NCBI RefSeq assembly: GCF_008831285.2
Contig: NC_045149.1
Location: 7,342,417-7,406,416, forward strand
DNA: 64,000 nt
Origin: Nymphaea colorata
Lineage: Eukaryota; Streptophyta; Magnoliopsida; Nymphaeales; Nymphaeaceae
Direction of reading: 5' to 3'
Positions 35,280 through 47,695 of the stretch are shown here, piece after piece. Each line of letters starts with the position of its first letter. Position 1 is the stretch's first letter. A model generated the notes under the pieces. That model made no database searches, was not told the DNA's origin, and saw only the letters and a list, made by a program, of their open reading frames with translations. Position numbers and translations under genes: made by a program.

Positions 35280-37941
35280 TGATGAAAGTTAATGCAAAAA
35301 ATAAAAACGTGCAGCTGTCTTTATGAAGAAGGTGAAGCGTCCAACTTTTGGGTTCCCTAATAATTCCATCATGCGCATGACAAGTGCCTCTTCAGCTTGC
35401 CTACTTTAATTTTCAGTTTTTTTGTTTTTAATGCATATGTCAATTAAAGTCATGGTGGAATCACCAAGAGTCATGTCATTTATTTTTTAGTTTTTTTTTT
35501 TTGTCATGTATATATATGGCTCTTTGGGTCGGCTAAATGTGAGTGAGAAAGGCTTTCTAGTGTGCTCAAAGTTTTCTTGTCGTGTGCTTAAATCTTTATT
35601 GCCTTGTGTCATGCCTTGTGACCACTTGAAGAAACAAGTGGTGGATTAGTTGTTGTGTGGTTCTTGTGTTGTATTTTTGTCATTTACAGGAGCGCAAGAA
35701 GAGGACGTGCAGGCAGGTCATTCGTTAAGCAAATAGTAGTATCATAGCTCAAGGTTGATCCATTCTAAGCATCATTGTGTTATCGCACATGACTAGTTCG
35801 ACAAAATTTCTGTGGAAAATTTTTGTTCATTATGGCTAATGGCATGACCACTTTAAATGTTTTTCAATCGCTCATACCTATATTTAATGGAGATAATTAT
35901 AGATTTAGAGCATAAAAATGAAGACTTTCTTTTGTCACAAGATCTTTGGGATTTAATTGAGATTGGCTACATAGAAAGTACATAGAACTCCAAACAAGAA
36001 GAAAAGGCAGTTGAATCAAGAGAACAACGAAAAAAAGATTCAAAAGTCTTACTTGTTCTTCAACAAGCTGTAATTGAGACTATCTTTCTTCGAATTACTG
36101 GTGCTACTAGTTCAAATGAAGCATGGACTATTCTCAAGCAAGAATATTATGGTGATAAGAAGGTAACAACAGTGAAACTTCAAACTCTTCGTAAAGAGTT
36201 TGAGACATTGTTTATGAAAAATAATGAATCGATCCAAGAATTTTTTTCAAGAGCTTTCGTAATTATAAATGAGATGAAAACCTTTGAAGAGGTTGTTAGT
36301 AACCAAAAAATTGTAGAAAAAATATTGAGGAGTTTACCGCCTAAATTTGATCATGTGGTTACGGCTATAGAAGAATCTAAGGATTTGACTGCATACTCTA
36401 CTAATGAATTACTAGGTTCTCTTTTAGCCCATGAACAAAGAATGAACATGTCAACCAAGAAAAGTGTAAAAGAAGCATTTCAAGCCCAAGTCAAGTTGGG
36501 TGACTTTAGCAAAGAGAGAAATGAAACAATTGCATGAAAGAATGCAAGTCACGGGTGAGGTAGAGGTAACTACCGTGGACGTGAATGAGGAAGATTTGAG
36601 GCAGGAAGAAATAAGTCAGAAGGAGGTGACACAAACAATAAAAAACATGGCCACAAAAATAGGTATTGTCTTTTTTGTAAAAGAAATGGTCATACTGAAG
36701 CTTACTGTTAGGATAAAGCAAAACAACAAGCTAATCTAGTAGAAGAGAAAGTAGAAGATGGTAACTTGTTTTTTACTCATATAGAGTCAAAAGAAAATAT
36801 GGATTATGTATGGTTTTTAGATAGTGGATGCAGTAATCATATGACAGGAAAGAGAGACTTGTTTCGTTACAGTGATGAATCAGTGAAGCAATAAATTCGA
36901 CTTGGAGACAACAAAAATGTGTAAATTGATGGTAAAGGCACAATTGAGATACCAATTAAAGGTGGTACTAAAAGATTGGTACATAATGTTTACTATATAC
37001 ATGGATTAGCATATAACTTGCTAAGTGTAGGACAGTTAGCACAAAAAGGGTATTTGATTTCATTTCATGATGATGTATGTGAAATTAAAAAGAAACGTTC
37101 TAACATGCCACCTATAGCAGTGGACATAACAAAGAACAAAATGTTTCCAATCGAGCTTTCATACTTTGATGCATATGCCTTAGTTGCATATATGAATAAA
37201 GTGTCTAAGTTATGGCACTTAAGATATTGATACCTGTAGTACAATGAACTGAAGTTATTGGGGCAGAAAAAATTAGTTGTTGGTTTACCTCATCTTACCA
37301 TTAACGAATATATTTACGAAGCATGTGTGTATGGAAAACAACAACGTCTTCCATTTCCAATTGGGAAGCATGGAGAGCGAAAACTCCTTTAGAATTAATA
37401 CATGCTGACATTTGTGGACCAACAAGAACTCTATCTCTGAATAATAGTAGATATTTTTTACTATTCACTTATGATTAGTCTCACCTTGATGTCTCAAACT
37501 TTGCATTAAGGGGGAGTGATGAAGGTTAATGCAAAAAATAAAAACGTGCAGCTGTCTTTATGAAGAAGGTGAAGCATCCAACTTTTGGGTTCCCCAATAA
37601 TTCCTTCATACACATGACAAGTGCCTCTTCAGCTTGTCTACTTTAATTTTCAGTTTTTTTTTAATGCATATGTCAATTATGGCCATGGTGGAATCACCAA
37701 GAGTCATGTCATTTATTTTTCAGTTTTTCTTTTGTCATGTATATATATATGAGAAAGGCTTTCAAGTATGCTCAAAGTTTTCTTGTCATGTGCTTAAATC
37801 GTTGCTGCCTTGTGTCATGCCTTGTGAACACTTGAAGAAACAAGTGGTGGATTAGTTGTTGTATGGTTCTTGTGTTATATTTGTGTCATTTATAAGAGCA
37901 CAAGAAAAGGACGTGTAGGCAGGTCATTCCTTAAGCAAACA
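35280..37941 (+). mobile_element. Ty1/copia element with large internal deletion
   Basis: 5' LTR 35280-35735, 3' LTR 37517-37941, both starting TGATGAA(A/G)GTTAATGC. Target duplication AATAG at 35275-35279 and 37942-37946. The empty site is in LINE copy 1 (GAGTAAATAGGTGTTCAC, about 23202). The 5' LTR ends TA rather than CA. The polypurine tract is AAGGGGGAG before 37517. Only 2.66 kb long: reverse transcriptase and RNase H are missing. Confidence 0.93.
35832..37500 (+). pseudogene. Copia gag-protease-partial integrase
   Basis: Begins at the ATG at 35832, quickly hits stops, then runs as a UBN2-type gag (36061-36535, with LRSLPPKFDHVVTAIE). A frameshifted zinc knuckle (CLFCKRNGHTEAYC) lies near 36665-36710. 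The protease motif WFLDSGCSNHMTG is at about 36811-36850. GAG-pre-integrase (LLSVGQLAQKGY) follows at about 37020, then the start of integrase with HADICGPTRT near 37405. The coding sequence then jumps to the 3' untranslated region at about 37480. RT and RNase H are deleted. Confidence 0.85.
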
Positions 37942-37946
37942 AATAG

Positions 37947-39939
37947 GTGTCACAACTTTCCTCCTCTCTCTCACAAAGGACACAATGGTTGGCCGGCTGT
38001 ACTCCAAAACTCTTGAGGCAATCTACAGTCATTAAGCACTGTGCAACTACTAGATACACAAACCAATTAGAGCTATGAGGTGACTCTATTGTTTCACAAA
38101 TCTTTCATCCAACTTTCCTTCACGACTTTCCTTTTAATTCTCTCATAGATATGAAAGAAGTTGAGTAAGGATTTATTGTGGTTAATCTTCAAATCAGTTT
38201 TTCCTTCAATCTCTCCAAGGATAGTTGAAATGTGCCTGATATTCCTCTTGGTTGCCCGACAAACAAAGGATAAGATCGTCTACATAAGCAAGGACCAAAG
38301 ATATGTGGCAAAGTACTCGAAGCTTGGGGCATACTCGAAGCTTGGGGTATTGGATGCAGCCTAGATCTTTCTGTAGCTTAAGATTTCGAATAATCTACTC
38401 CATCACCACTAGGAATAGGTAAGGGGATAGAGGGTTACCATGTTTCAAGTGCTATGCCTCGTAAAAAACCTACCTTCACAACCATTGACAATAATTGCAA
38501 ATGAGGTAATGGAAATACATGTCATAACTCTGTTTATTCATATTTGAGAGAAACCCAAAGCAGCTAGAGCATTCTTCAAAACCCCCAGTTAACTTTGTCG
38601 TAAGCTTTTGAAAAGTAAAGCTTCATACTTCATTGTGGTGCCCCATACTATGAACTATCCCATAAGCGATAAGAAACTGACCATGAATGAGGCGCAAAGG
38701 AAGGAAAGCACCTTGTTTTTTGCCTAAAAGTTGGCCAATGATATTCCTCAAACGATTGACCATCACTTCGGTGATGAATTTAACCAAAAGTCACTTGTAT
38801 TGGTAGCTCCCATTCAGAATAAGGACAAGATGTGCCTTGTTATTTTTTTTAACAAGCATATTTGATCTAAAAAAGTCTTTGATAGCCTCTATCACATCAT
38901 TGCCCACAATGTCCCAATATGTTTTGAAGTAACCATTGGTGAAGTCATCCTGCCCTGGTACTTTGTCACTACAAGACACAAAAACAGCTCAACGGATCTC
39001 TTCAATTGTATTGGTGTGGTCCAAGAACAGATTATCTTCTAGAGACACCTTGGGTCCCAAGATACAACCCCCATCGCAACCCAATCTGATTGATCACGCT
39101 GGTAGAACTCCTCAAAAAAGCTAGAAGCAGCCTCCAAAATCTCTGCATGGTCAGTAAATGTGAGACCATTGACCAGAAGAGAGGAGATTATGTTCTTGGT
39201 TTTTCTATGGTTAGCTTGAGCTTGCAAGGATCTTGTATTTCTATCCCCCTTCCGTAGTCATTTAACTCTAGATTTCTGCTTAAATAAAAGATACTCTTCC
39301 TTCAAAGTTTAATCAAGTTTTAACTGAAGATTATGTTCTAAGAGTCCATCAGTTTGAAGACCTATAGCTTGTCTGAGTTGAAGCTTAATCAGCTCTTCCC
39401 TTAAGCTAGTGATACGTTGCTTAGTATCTCTAAAAACATTTGTGTTCTAGTGAGCTACTCATTTTATAGTAGTCTCTAATTTAGTAATCAGCTGTATCAT
39501 TCTACAACCCAGAGAAGATACTACTCAAGCTGATGCCACATGTTTGCATCCTTCCCGAAATTTGAGCCTGAAATTGAACTACATATCATAGAGACACTGC
39601 TGGTTCACCATAGCACAATCAAAATGACATTCGATACCGGCCTCTCCCAATGGATTATTACACCAATTGACACTACGATTATCATCTTCAACTAATATGA
39701 AACTATGATTATTGATGAACTGATTAAACATCTGACAACCTCATCTATTTGGAGGCCTTCCAGTTTTCTCTCTGCCTTCTCACATTGAATTCATGTCGCC
39801 AATAACACAAACCGGCCCATCAAGGGTGCTCAACCACCAGCTGAGGCTCTCCAATTCAAAGTGTCTCCTGGACAAGTCCGGGTGTAAAAAGATTTCACAC
39901 AAGATGAAGGAAAAATCAATATGTTTATGTTGGCATGCA
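37947..39939 (-). pseudogene. LINE copy 2, RT-containing middle portion
   Basis: Matches 23205-26110 of LINE copy 1, with two deletions of its own: roughly 840 bp around 38150 (counterpart 23410-24247) and about 90 bp near 39557. It retains a segment missing from copy 1 whose minus-strand translation includes NPLSPYLFLVVME (about 38400-38440), part of the RT fingers/palm. The DLSKAYD region is damaged and the YVDD region is present near 38270. Numerous stops. Confidence 0.85.
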
Positions 39940-39944
39940 ATAAC

Positions 39945-42900
39945 TGTTGGGTCGGGTCCAGCCTCAAGAGAGGACCCAACCCAATCTGACCCGTCACTTA
40001 AGTGATGGGCGGAGGAAAAGGAAGGGCACCCGATGGTGCCCCCAATCGCCCTCATGTCTCTCTCTCTCTTGTGGGTTTTCTTTTGGGGAAAAGAAAAGAG
40101 GGCTTCCCTCTTGTGGCTGCACATAGCAAGAGGAGAAGGAGAAGATGAAGGCATGGAAGAAAAGAAGAAGAAATCACAGCAAGGTTTCGTGGGTCGATCA
40201 GCACGCCACGAAGAGAGAGGAAAGACAAAGAAGAAAGAGAAAATGAAGGGAGTCTTCATTAGGTGATTTCTTTATTGTTACTTTGGGGCTCTTTCTTTCA
40301 TTCGTATAAGAGAGTACTATTGTCCTCTTGAGTTCATTGTTTTTCTTAAAACAGTAGGGATACTGCTGCTGGTGTGTTCGGCTCCCTTTCTTGATATATA
40401 GAAAGTCTCTCTTGCCTGTAGTTTTTTACTCCTATTATTGGGGGTTTTTTCATGTAAATTGGTGTTTCTAATTTTCTGCATTATTTAGCATATATTTTGA
40501 TATATATTGTTGCAACATTGGTGTTAGAAACTCAATCTTATGCACGCAGCCCTGTGATTTCGATTTTCAGCAGTTTTGTGCATGTCTGACTATCAAACTA
40601 GTTGGTTTGGGTTGTTTTATTGTTGTTGAAAGTTGTCACTAACTGCATAATTATTAGACACATATATTGTTGAAGTTTGGGAGCATTTGTGTCAGCATTG
40701 AGAGTTGTTTTTGGTTGGTTATTATCTTCTTAAGCATCCTTTTTCTGGGGAATATATCTATAACAAAGTGATATCAGAGCGCAATGTTGGTTGTGTGCAT
40801 TTTTACTAAAGGATGGAGTCGACCCCCACTAGGATGGTCTCTCTAAATGGAAATAATTGGACTATATGGAAAGCCAAATTGGAGGATTTGCTATACTGTA
40901 AAGATTTGTATGCACCCATTGAAAACTAGAAGTCAGCGAATATGACAGATGAAAAATGAAAGTTATTGGACAAGAAAATCATTGGTACCATCAGACAATA
41001 GTTAGATGACTGTGTTTTTCATTTGGTATCCGCAGAGATGAGTGCGAAGTTGTTATGGCAGAAGCTGCTTGATATATACGAGAGGAAAATAGATGGGAAC
41101 AAGGCTTTCTTGATTAGGAAATTGGTAAATCTAAAACTTGAAGAGGGAAAACCAATGTCAGAGCATTTGAATGAAGTATAGAGCATAATCAATCAGTTGT
41201 GAGCCATGAAAATGATATTAGATGATAAGTTACAGGCACTCTTATTGCTCAGTTTCCTTCCCAACAGTTGGGAGACTTTAGTTGTTTCTTTGAGCTACTC
41301 CGCTCCAGATGGTGTGCTTACGATGAAGCATGTAACCAGCAACATTCTAAATGAAGAAACAAGGAGAAAGTTTCTCGGTGCTACTAGCTCACAAGTGCTA
41401 GTGATGGGAGATAGGGACAGACAAAAGAACCGTAACAAATGGCATGACGGGTAAAAATCCAGGTCCAAATCAAAGACCAAGATGACATGTAAATGCTTTC
41501 ACTGTGGTATTCAAGGTCACAAGAAGATTGATTGCGGGAAATGAAAAGAAGAAAAAAAACAGAAAAAGAAGAGTCAAGATAATGTGAAGCCAAAAGAGTA
41601 CACTGCAGTTGCTTCAAATGATAAGGTAGTATTATTTTTATCTAAAGAAAATGATTGTCTTATAGTTCAGAATAGTGATTCTACACGGATTTTAGATACT
41701 AAGGCATCATATCATGCCACATCATGTAGAGAGTTGTTCTTATCCTACAAAGCAGGTGATCTTGGAGTAGTTCATATGACAACAGTAACACTTCGAAGAT
41801 TGTTGGGATATGAGATGTTTGCATTCGGACGAGCACATGATGCAAGTTGACTTTGAGAGATGTGAGCCAGATCTTAGAATGAATCTGATTTCTATAGAAA
41901 AACTAAGTGAAGATTGATATTGTACTTCGTTTAGTCAGACAAGTTGAAAACTGACAAAAGAGGCAGTAGTGTTGGCTAGAGGTAGTAGATTTGGCTCTTT
42001 GTATGGTATGAAGCCTTGAATCAGTAATGTTGAGCTGAATGCAGTTACTAATGGTACTTCGTCAGATTTGTGGTATAAGATGTTAGGTCACATGAGTTAA
42101 AGAGGAATCGATTTGCTCACCAAGAAGAATTTTTTACCAAAGGTAGATGGTGCACAGTTATCTCCTTGTGATCATTGTTTGGTTGGTAAGTTACATAGAA
42201 TTTCTTTTAAGAAAAAACACTCTTCAAAAACTAAAGATATATTGGATTTAGTTTATTCTGATGTGTGTGGACCTATAAATGCGACATCTAAAGGTGGAGC
42301 ATCCTATTTTGTCATATTTATTGATGATGCATCTAGGAAGGTGTAGGCGTTTATATTGAAAAGCAAAAGTGAAGTAAGTAGTATCTTCATGACTTTTCAT
42401 GCAGCGGTTGAGCACAAGACTGATAAGAAGATGAAGAGACTGCGTACAGATAATGGTGGTGAGTACATAGCATCTTCTTTATGAGTGTATTGTCTAAAAC
42501 ACAGTATTAGACATGAAAAGATAGTTTCTTATACTCCACAACATAATGAAGTTGTAGAAATGATGAATAGAACTATAATTGAGAGAGTTAGAAGTTTGCT
42601 ATCTAACTCTAAGTTGCCTAAGTATTTTTGGATAAAGGCAATGTGTATTGCAATTTATTTAATAAACAGGTCTCCTTCAGTGCCTCTAGATAGAGATATT
42701 TTACAGAGAGTTTGGTCAGATGATATGCATATACATAAACAACATAGAACCAATCTAGATGATAAAGTTATTCCTCTAATATTTTTTGGTTATGCAGATA
42801 ATGAATTTGGTTACATATTATAGGATCCAAAGAATGGCAAAATCTACAGAAGTCATGATGTTGTCTTCAGATAGGATCAGACGATTGAAGATGTCATGGG

Positions 42901-45604
42901 AGACACGAAGTCATGTATTAATAGTAGTGGTGTTCATGAGCCAACCTATGCAGAACCTGAAGAATTTTCATCTGAGCATGGTGAGACTAATGAAAATGTA
43001 GAGGAAGAGGAAAGAGAGGCAAATGAGCAGTATACAAATGGCAGTTCTATGGAGACTCAAAGTGATCATGAGCATGAGTTGGAGGGGGAGCTTCCTCCTC
43101 ATTTAGAACCAATTGAAGAGCAATTTGGGAGAAGTAAAATAACGCGTATTCCATCTACTAGATATTCTACTAACGAATATATTATATTTACAGATAGTGG
43201 AGAGTCAAAATCTTATGCAGAGTTGCTAGATAATATGCATAAAGATGAATGGATTAAAGCGATACAGGAAGATATTAATTTTTTGTATAAGAATCATATT
43301 TTTGATTTGGTAAAGCTACCAAAAAGTAAGAAAGTGTTGCAAAACAAGTGGGTCTACAAGCATAAAAATGAAGGCCAAGGCAATTGAAATACAAAGCTCG
43401 ATTAGTGGTGAAATGTTTAAGCAGGAAAGAGGTATTGATTTTGATGAAATTTTTTCTCCTGTTGTTAAAATGTCATCTATCAAGGTAATACTTGGTTTGT
43501 TGGCTTGTCTAGACTTGGAGTTGGAACAGTTAGATGTAAAAACGGCTTTTCTTCATGGAGATTTAGAGGAAGAAATCTACATGACACAGTCAGAGGGTTT
43601 TGTTGTTGCCATAAAGAAACATATGGTTTGTAAGTTAAAGAAGAACTTGTATGGACTTAAGTAAGCACCTAGACAGTGGTACAAGAAATTTGATGCATTT
43701 ATGATAAATCAAAAGTATCGCAAGTCAACCGTAGAACATTGTGTCAACATCAGAGAGTTCTCATCAGGTAATTTCATTATCTTGTTGTTATATGTAGATG
43801 ACATGCTTATTGTTGGACAGAACTATCAATTGATTAGTCAATTGAAGGAGGACATGAGCAAGTTCTTTGATATGAAAGACTTGGGATCAGCACAACGATT
43901 GTTAGGCATGAGGATTGATCGTGATAGAAAGGCCAAGAAGTTGTGGTTATCACAAAAGAAATATATTGAGAAGGTGCTTAGCAAGTTCAACATGAAAGAT
44001 GCCAAAACTATAAGTACATATTTAGCATCACATTTTAAATTTGAAAATGAGCAATGTCCATCCTCAGCAGATGAGAAAGAAATAATGGAGAATGTACCAT
44101 ATGCCTCTGCAGTAGGGAATCTCATGTATGTTATAGTTTGCACACGCCCAGACTTAGCTTATGCAGTTGGTGTAGTTACCAGGTTCTTGTCAAATCCAAA
44201 CAATGAGCATTGGGCAGCAGTGAAGTGGATCCTAAGGTATTTCAAAATTATTTCCAAACATTGTTTATGTTTTGGTAAATCTAACCCAGAGATACAAGGA
44301 TTTGTTAATGCAGACATGGCAGGTGATTTGAACTCTAAGAAGTCGCTTTTTTATTATGTCTTTACTTTTGTAGGGGGAGCTGTATCATGGCAGTCCAGGT
44401 TGCAAAAGTGTGGCAGAATTTATTGCAGCAACAGAAGCTTGTAAAGAGTTGTTGTAGATGAAGAGTTTTCTTCATGATATAGGTCTTAGCTAGAAGACTT
44501 ATGTGTTGCATTGTGATAGTCAAAGTGCTATAAATTTGGCGAAGAATTCAGTTTTTCTCTCAAGGACTAAGCACATTGATGTTAGATATCATTGGATTCA
44601 TGATGTGTTTGAGCAAAAACTTATTCAGTTAGAGAAGATACATATAGAGAAGAACAGATATGATGACGAAGTCTCTACATAAAGAGAAGCATGACATATG
44701 TAGAGACCTAATTGGGATGACATTCTTTAAGACAGTGTATTAAATTTTGTTCATTTTGCAGGTATGTTCCCTCTCTCTCTTAAGGCTGGAGGGGGAGTTT
44801 GTTGGGTGGGTCCAGCCTTAAGAGAGGACCCGACCCCATCAGACCCTTCACTTAAGTGACGGGCAGAGAAAAAGGGAGGGCACTCGATGGTGCCTCCAAT
44901 CGCCCTCACGTCTCTCTCTCTCTCTCGTGGGTTTTCTTTTGGGGAAAAGAAAAGAGGGCTTCCCTTTTGTGGCTGCACATAGCAAGAGGAGAAGGAGAAG
45001 AGGAAGGCATGAAAGAGAAGAAGGAGAAATCGCAGCAAAGTTGCGTGGGTTGATCGGCACGCCAAGAAGAGAGAGGAAAGACAAAGAAGAAAGAGAAAAT
45101 GAAAGGTGTCTTCATTGGGTGATTTCTTTCTTGTTACTTTTGGGGTCTTTCTTTCAATCGTATAAGAGAGTGTTATTGTTTTCTTGAGTTCACTGTTTTA
45201 CGTAGGGATATTGCTGCTAGTGTATTTGGCTCCCTTTCTTGATATATAAAAAGTCTCTCTTGCCTGTGGTCTTTTACTTCATTATTGGGGGTTTTTCGTG
45301 TAAATTGGTGTCTCTAATTTTTTGCATTATTTAGCACATATTTTGATATATATTGCTGCAACATTGGTGTTGAAAACTTGATCTTATACTCGCAGCCCTG
45401 TGATTTCGATCTTCAGCAGTTTTGTGCATGTTCGACTATCAAACTAGTTGGTTTGGGCTGTTTTATTATTGTTGAAAGCTGCCATTAACTGCGTAACTAT
45501 TAGACTGTTGAAGTTTGGGAGCATTTGTGTCAGCATTAAGAGTTGTTTTTGGCTGGTTATTATCTTCTTAAGCATCCTTTTTTTGGGGAAATACATCTAT
45601 AACA
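39945..45604 (+). mobile_element. Ty1/copia LTR retrotransposon, full length, degenerate
   Basis: 5' LTR 39945-40765 (821 bp), 3' LTR 44800-45604 (805 bp), ends TGTTGGGT and ATAACA. Target duplication ATAAC at 39940-39944 and 45605-45609. The PBS-like TGATATCAGAGCGC follows at 40769, one base off the Met-tRNA consensus. A purine tract GGAGGGGGAG precedes the 3' LTR. The element interrupts LINE copy 2 within its endonuclease region. Both LTRs share the GAAAAGAAAAGAGGGCTTCCC segment, so frames on either strand there are LTR artefacts. Confidence 0.97.
40813..44742 (+). pseudogene. Copia gag-pol polyprotein (disrupted)
   Basis: Start ATG at 40813. Gag follows with stops at 40928, 41179 and 41201. 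A zinc knuckle CFHCGIQGHKKIDC lies at about 41496-41540. Protease DTKASYHATS (usual DSGAS altered) is near 41694. The integrase HCLVGK finger is near 42175; the core has SDVCGP (about 42258), RTDNGGEY (about 42445) and VVEMMNRT (about 42550), so the DDE residues are present. RT runs 43440-44150, with QLDVKTAFLHGDLEEEIYM and LLLYVDDMLIV intact. RNase H (44290-44640) is frameshifted. At least eight interruptions overall. Confidence 0.92.
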
Positions 45605-45609
45605 ATAAC

Positions 45610-46067
45610 AACCCACATAGAAGTGATCTGAATCGGTCGAACACTTGGGGAGGAAGGCTTCCACCAAAAAGCACACAATGATCATCCTCCCACACCCCTC
45701 TATCTTCCTTGTCGCACAGCAAAGTTGCTATCCTTAGGAAAGAGACTTCTTAAAAAGTCACGTCAGATATGAACGGGTCCTTACCTCCTACAATTAATAG
45801 AGGCACTGCTATAAATAAAGATCAGTACTACATATAAAACAGAATGTTATGAAAAACAATTAAAAGTTATCTCTCCAAAATAATCAATTTGCACAAGAAA
45901 TGATGCCAAGTTGTAATTCTTTTTTATTTGTCTAGCCCGCCTAGTGTCTTGATTCCTTTCTTATCAAAGAATTTTTTATGAATTTAGAACTTTTTGTTCC
46001 TCAAAGAGGTTTTTTTTTAATGAATTTTACAACTTTCCAGCAGTGACCAACCATTTTTCTTTGAACG
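45610..46067. other. Short LINE remnant then intergenic DNA
   Basis: The first about 20 bases (CACATAGAAGTGATC) resume LINE copy 2. Homology to copy 1 then stops abruptly at about 45625, marking the edge of the duplication or a deletion. No gene in the remainder. Confidence 0.55.
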
Positions 46068-46075
46068 GTTTGCAC

Positions 46076-46567
46076 CAATGTTGTAAAAGGCGTATCGTAC
46101 ACACCATATCGTAACGTATCGTAACTGTAACGTAATTTTTTTTAATAAATCAGAAAAAAATGAAAAAATTTAAAAAACTCATAAAAAATCAATAAATAAA
46201 CAAGAATAATATGTTCTTCATAAAAAATATGTTTTACAGAATGATAGACTTATTAATGCTATAAAGTTATGATTCATCATTCGTAAACAACAAAATTCAT
46301 AACAATATCAATCTAGAAAGCACAATAAGTAAACAATTACATAACATAAGTTATAAGGTATTAAGGTCCACAAGTCTATGAGATACCACATCAAAAAACA
46401 AGTTTTAGATGTAATGTATTAAATGACAAGACTGTAATGACATTATGAAAATGTTCAATGTCAATACATATAAAATAAAAGCACTATTGACTCTCATTCA
46501 TAATCTTCATCATATTCATTCTCATCCTCATCCTCATCCTCATCCTCATCCTCATCTTCATCTTCAC

Positions 46568-46609
<42 letters not shown>

Positions 46610-47002
46610 TTCCTAATGACGGGAATTAGCTACCCAAGCACAAATCCATGGTTTAGTCGATGATTTTATTTTGAAAATCGATGATTTAACGATGAAAATC
46701 GATTATTTCCCTCCACAGCGGCACAATATCTAGGTTAGAAACGAAGATTGGGTGGGTTTTATAAAGAAACCTCGAAAAATGGGCATTTGAGCCTTCTTTT
46801 TTTTTAAATCAGCCCATATCGTACAATACAGGGCGTATCACACCGTATCGTACGATACAAAAGCATGTATCGTATGTATCATACAATACATGCACGATAC
46901 ACCCATATTTATGATACAAGGGGTGTATCATATCGTATTTTGCAAACAATATGATACTTATCATATGATACGGCCCCATATCGTACGATATATACAACAC
47001 TT
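46076..47002. mobile_element. hAT-like element carrying GTATCGTACGATAC repeats
   Basis: Flanked by perfect octamers GTTTGCAC (46068-46075 and 47003-47010). Left end CAATGTTGTAAAAGG and right end (complement) AAGTGTTGTATAT are imperfect inverted repeats, allowing a one-base shift. Both ends contain variants of the palindrome GTATCGTACGATAC: sparse at 46090-46130, dense at 46815-46995. No transposase was detected. The interior includes the CATCCT array and a poly(A) run. Confidence 0.75.
46515..46606. repeat. (CATCCT)n hexamer array and poly(A) tract
   Basis: Several CTCATC/CATCCT units at 46518-46565, then more than 30 consecutive A at about 46571-46605. The 72-codon frame across it is low complexity. 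Confidence 0.85.
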
Positions 47003-47094
47003 GTTTGCACTACTCTCTATTTCAGGGGTCTTGAAGACAGCTCTACGCCATCACTCTTCAACAAATTGGGTTCCCCTCCCCACTGCAGCCGGCC

Positions 47095-47340
47095 ATGGCA
47101 TCTCTAAAGCTGCTTTCGGCAATCCTTATTCTCCTACTCATGCTTTCCTTACTTCCGATGGCCGGTGACGGCCTGGGCACTGATGGTAATTGTCAGTATT
47201 TCACCTTATTAGACTGCAATGCAGCTGCAGTACCGTCTCCGATGACAGCAGATGGGCTTTGCTTCGGCTCAGACCAGCCTATGCGTTGCAACACTGACGA
47301 CCAAGTAGAGGATAATAGCAGATATGTACGCAAAATATAA
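47095..47340 (+). CDS. Candidate small secreted cysteine-containing peptide
   Basis: 81 codons from an ATG in good context (GGCCATGGC). Residues 1-26 look like a classical signal peptide: basic residue at position 5, then a Leu/Ile-rich core, ending MAGDG. The predicted mature part of about 55 residues has four cysteines (after GN, LLD, GL and MR) and is otherwise polar. I do not recognise a family. An upstream TTTCAG at 47020-47025 could be a splice acceptor and the 3' side might also be spliced, so gene limits are uncertain. The hAT-like element ends 85 bp upstream of the first flanking bases, so it may have displaced or supplied the promoter. It could also be a gene remnant. Confidence 0.4.
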   Translation: MASLKLLSAILILLLMLSLLPMAGDGLGTDGNCQYFTLLDCNAAAVPSPMTADGLCFGSDQPMRCNTDDQVEDNSRYVRKI

Positions 47341-47524
47341 TCTGGACGGTGTGACACACGCCAAGGTGCTAGTTTCATGCAATGAATGCTGTTTAGCTAT
47401 TTTTCTCTTAAATGAATGATCTTGATTTTAAGTATCCAGAATTTTAGGTGGCCGCATTCCGGCAATAAGATCTGTTTCGAGTTGAGGTCCAAAAAAGAAT
47501 GTATTAAGAAACTCAAATTGATCT

Positions 47525-47695
47525 ATTAAGGCTTTTGTGAATATTCAGTCAGCTTGATTTTTGATAGAATGAATTGTGTCGAAATCACACCAGCATTAAC
47601 TATGTCATCAACCAAGTGACACTCAATTTCAATGTGTTTGGTCCATTCACGCATTACTGGATTCATTGTCATTTAGAAAGGCTGATTTGCCCCGG
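47525..47695 (-). pseudogene. Ty1/copia RNase H C-terminal fragment
   Basis: The minus-strand translation reads TKHIEIECHLVDDIVNAG followed by ISTQFILSKIKLTEYSQK, with stops before and after. This is the conserved end of copia RNase H (the TKHIEI..H motif). It is an isolated remnant; I could not locate its LTRs. Confidence 0.85.

Noticed and set aside
39780-40266. 159-codon minus-strand frame and plus-strand frames in the copia LTR
   Set aside because: They span the LINE/LTR junction or repeat in both LTRs, so they are repeat artefacts rather than genes.
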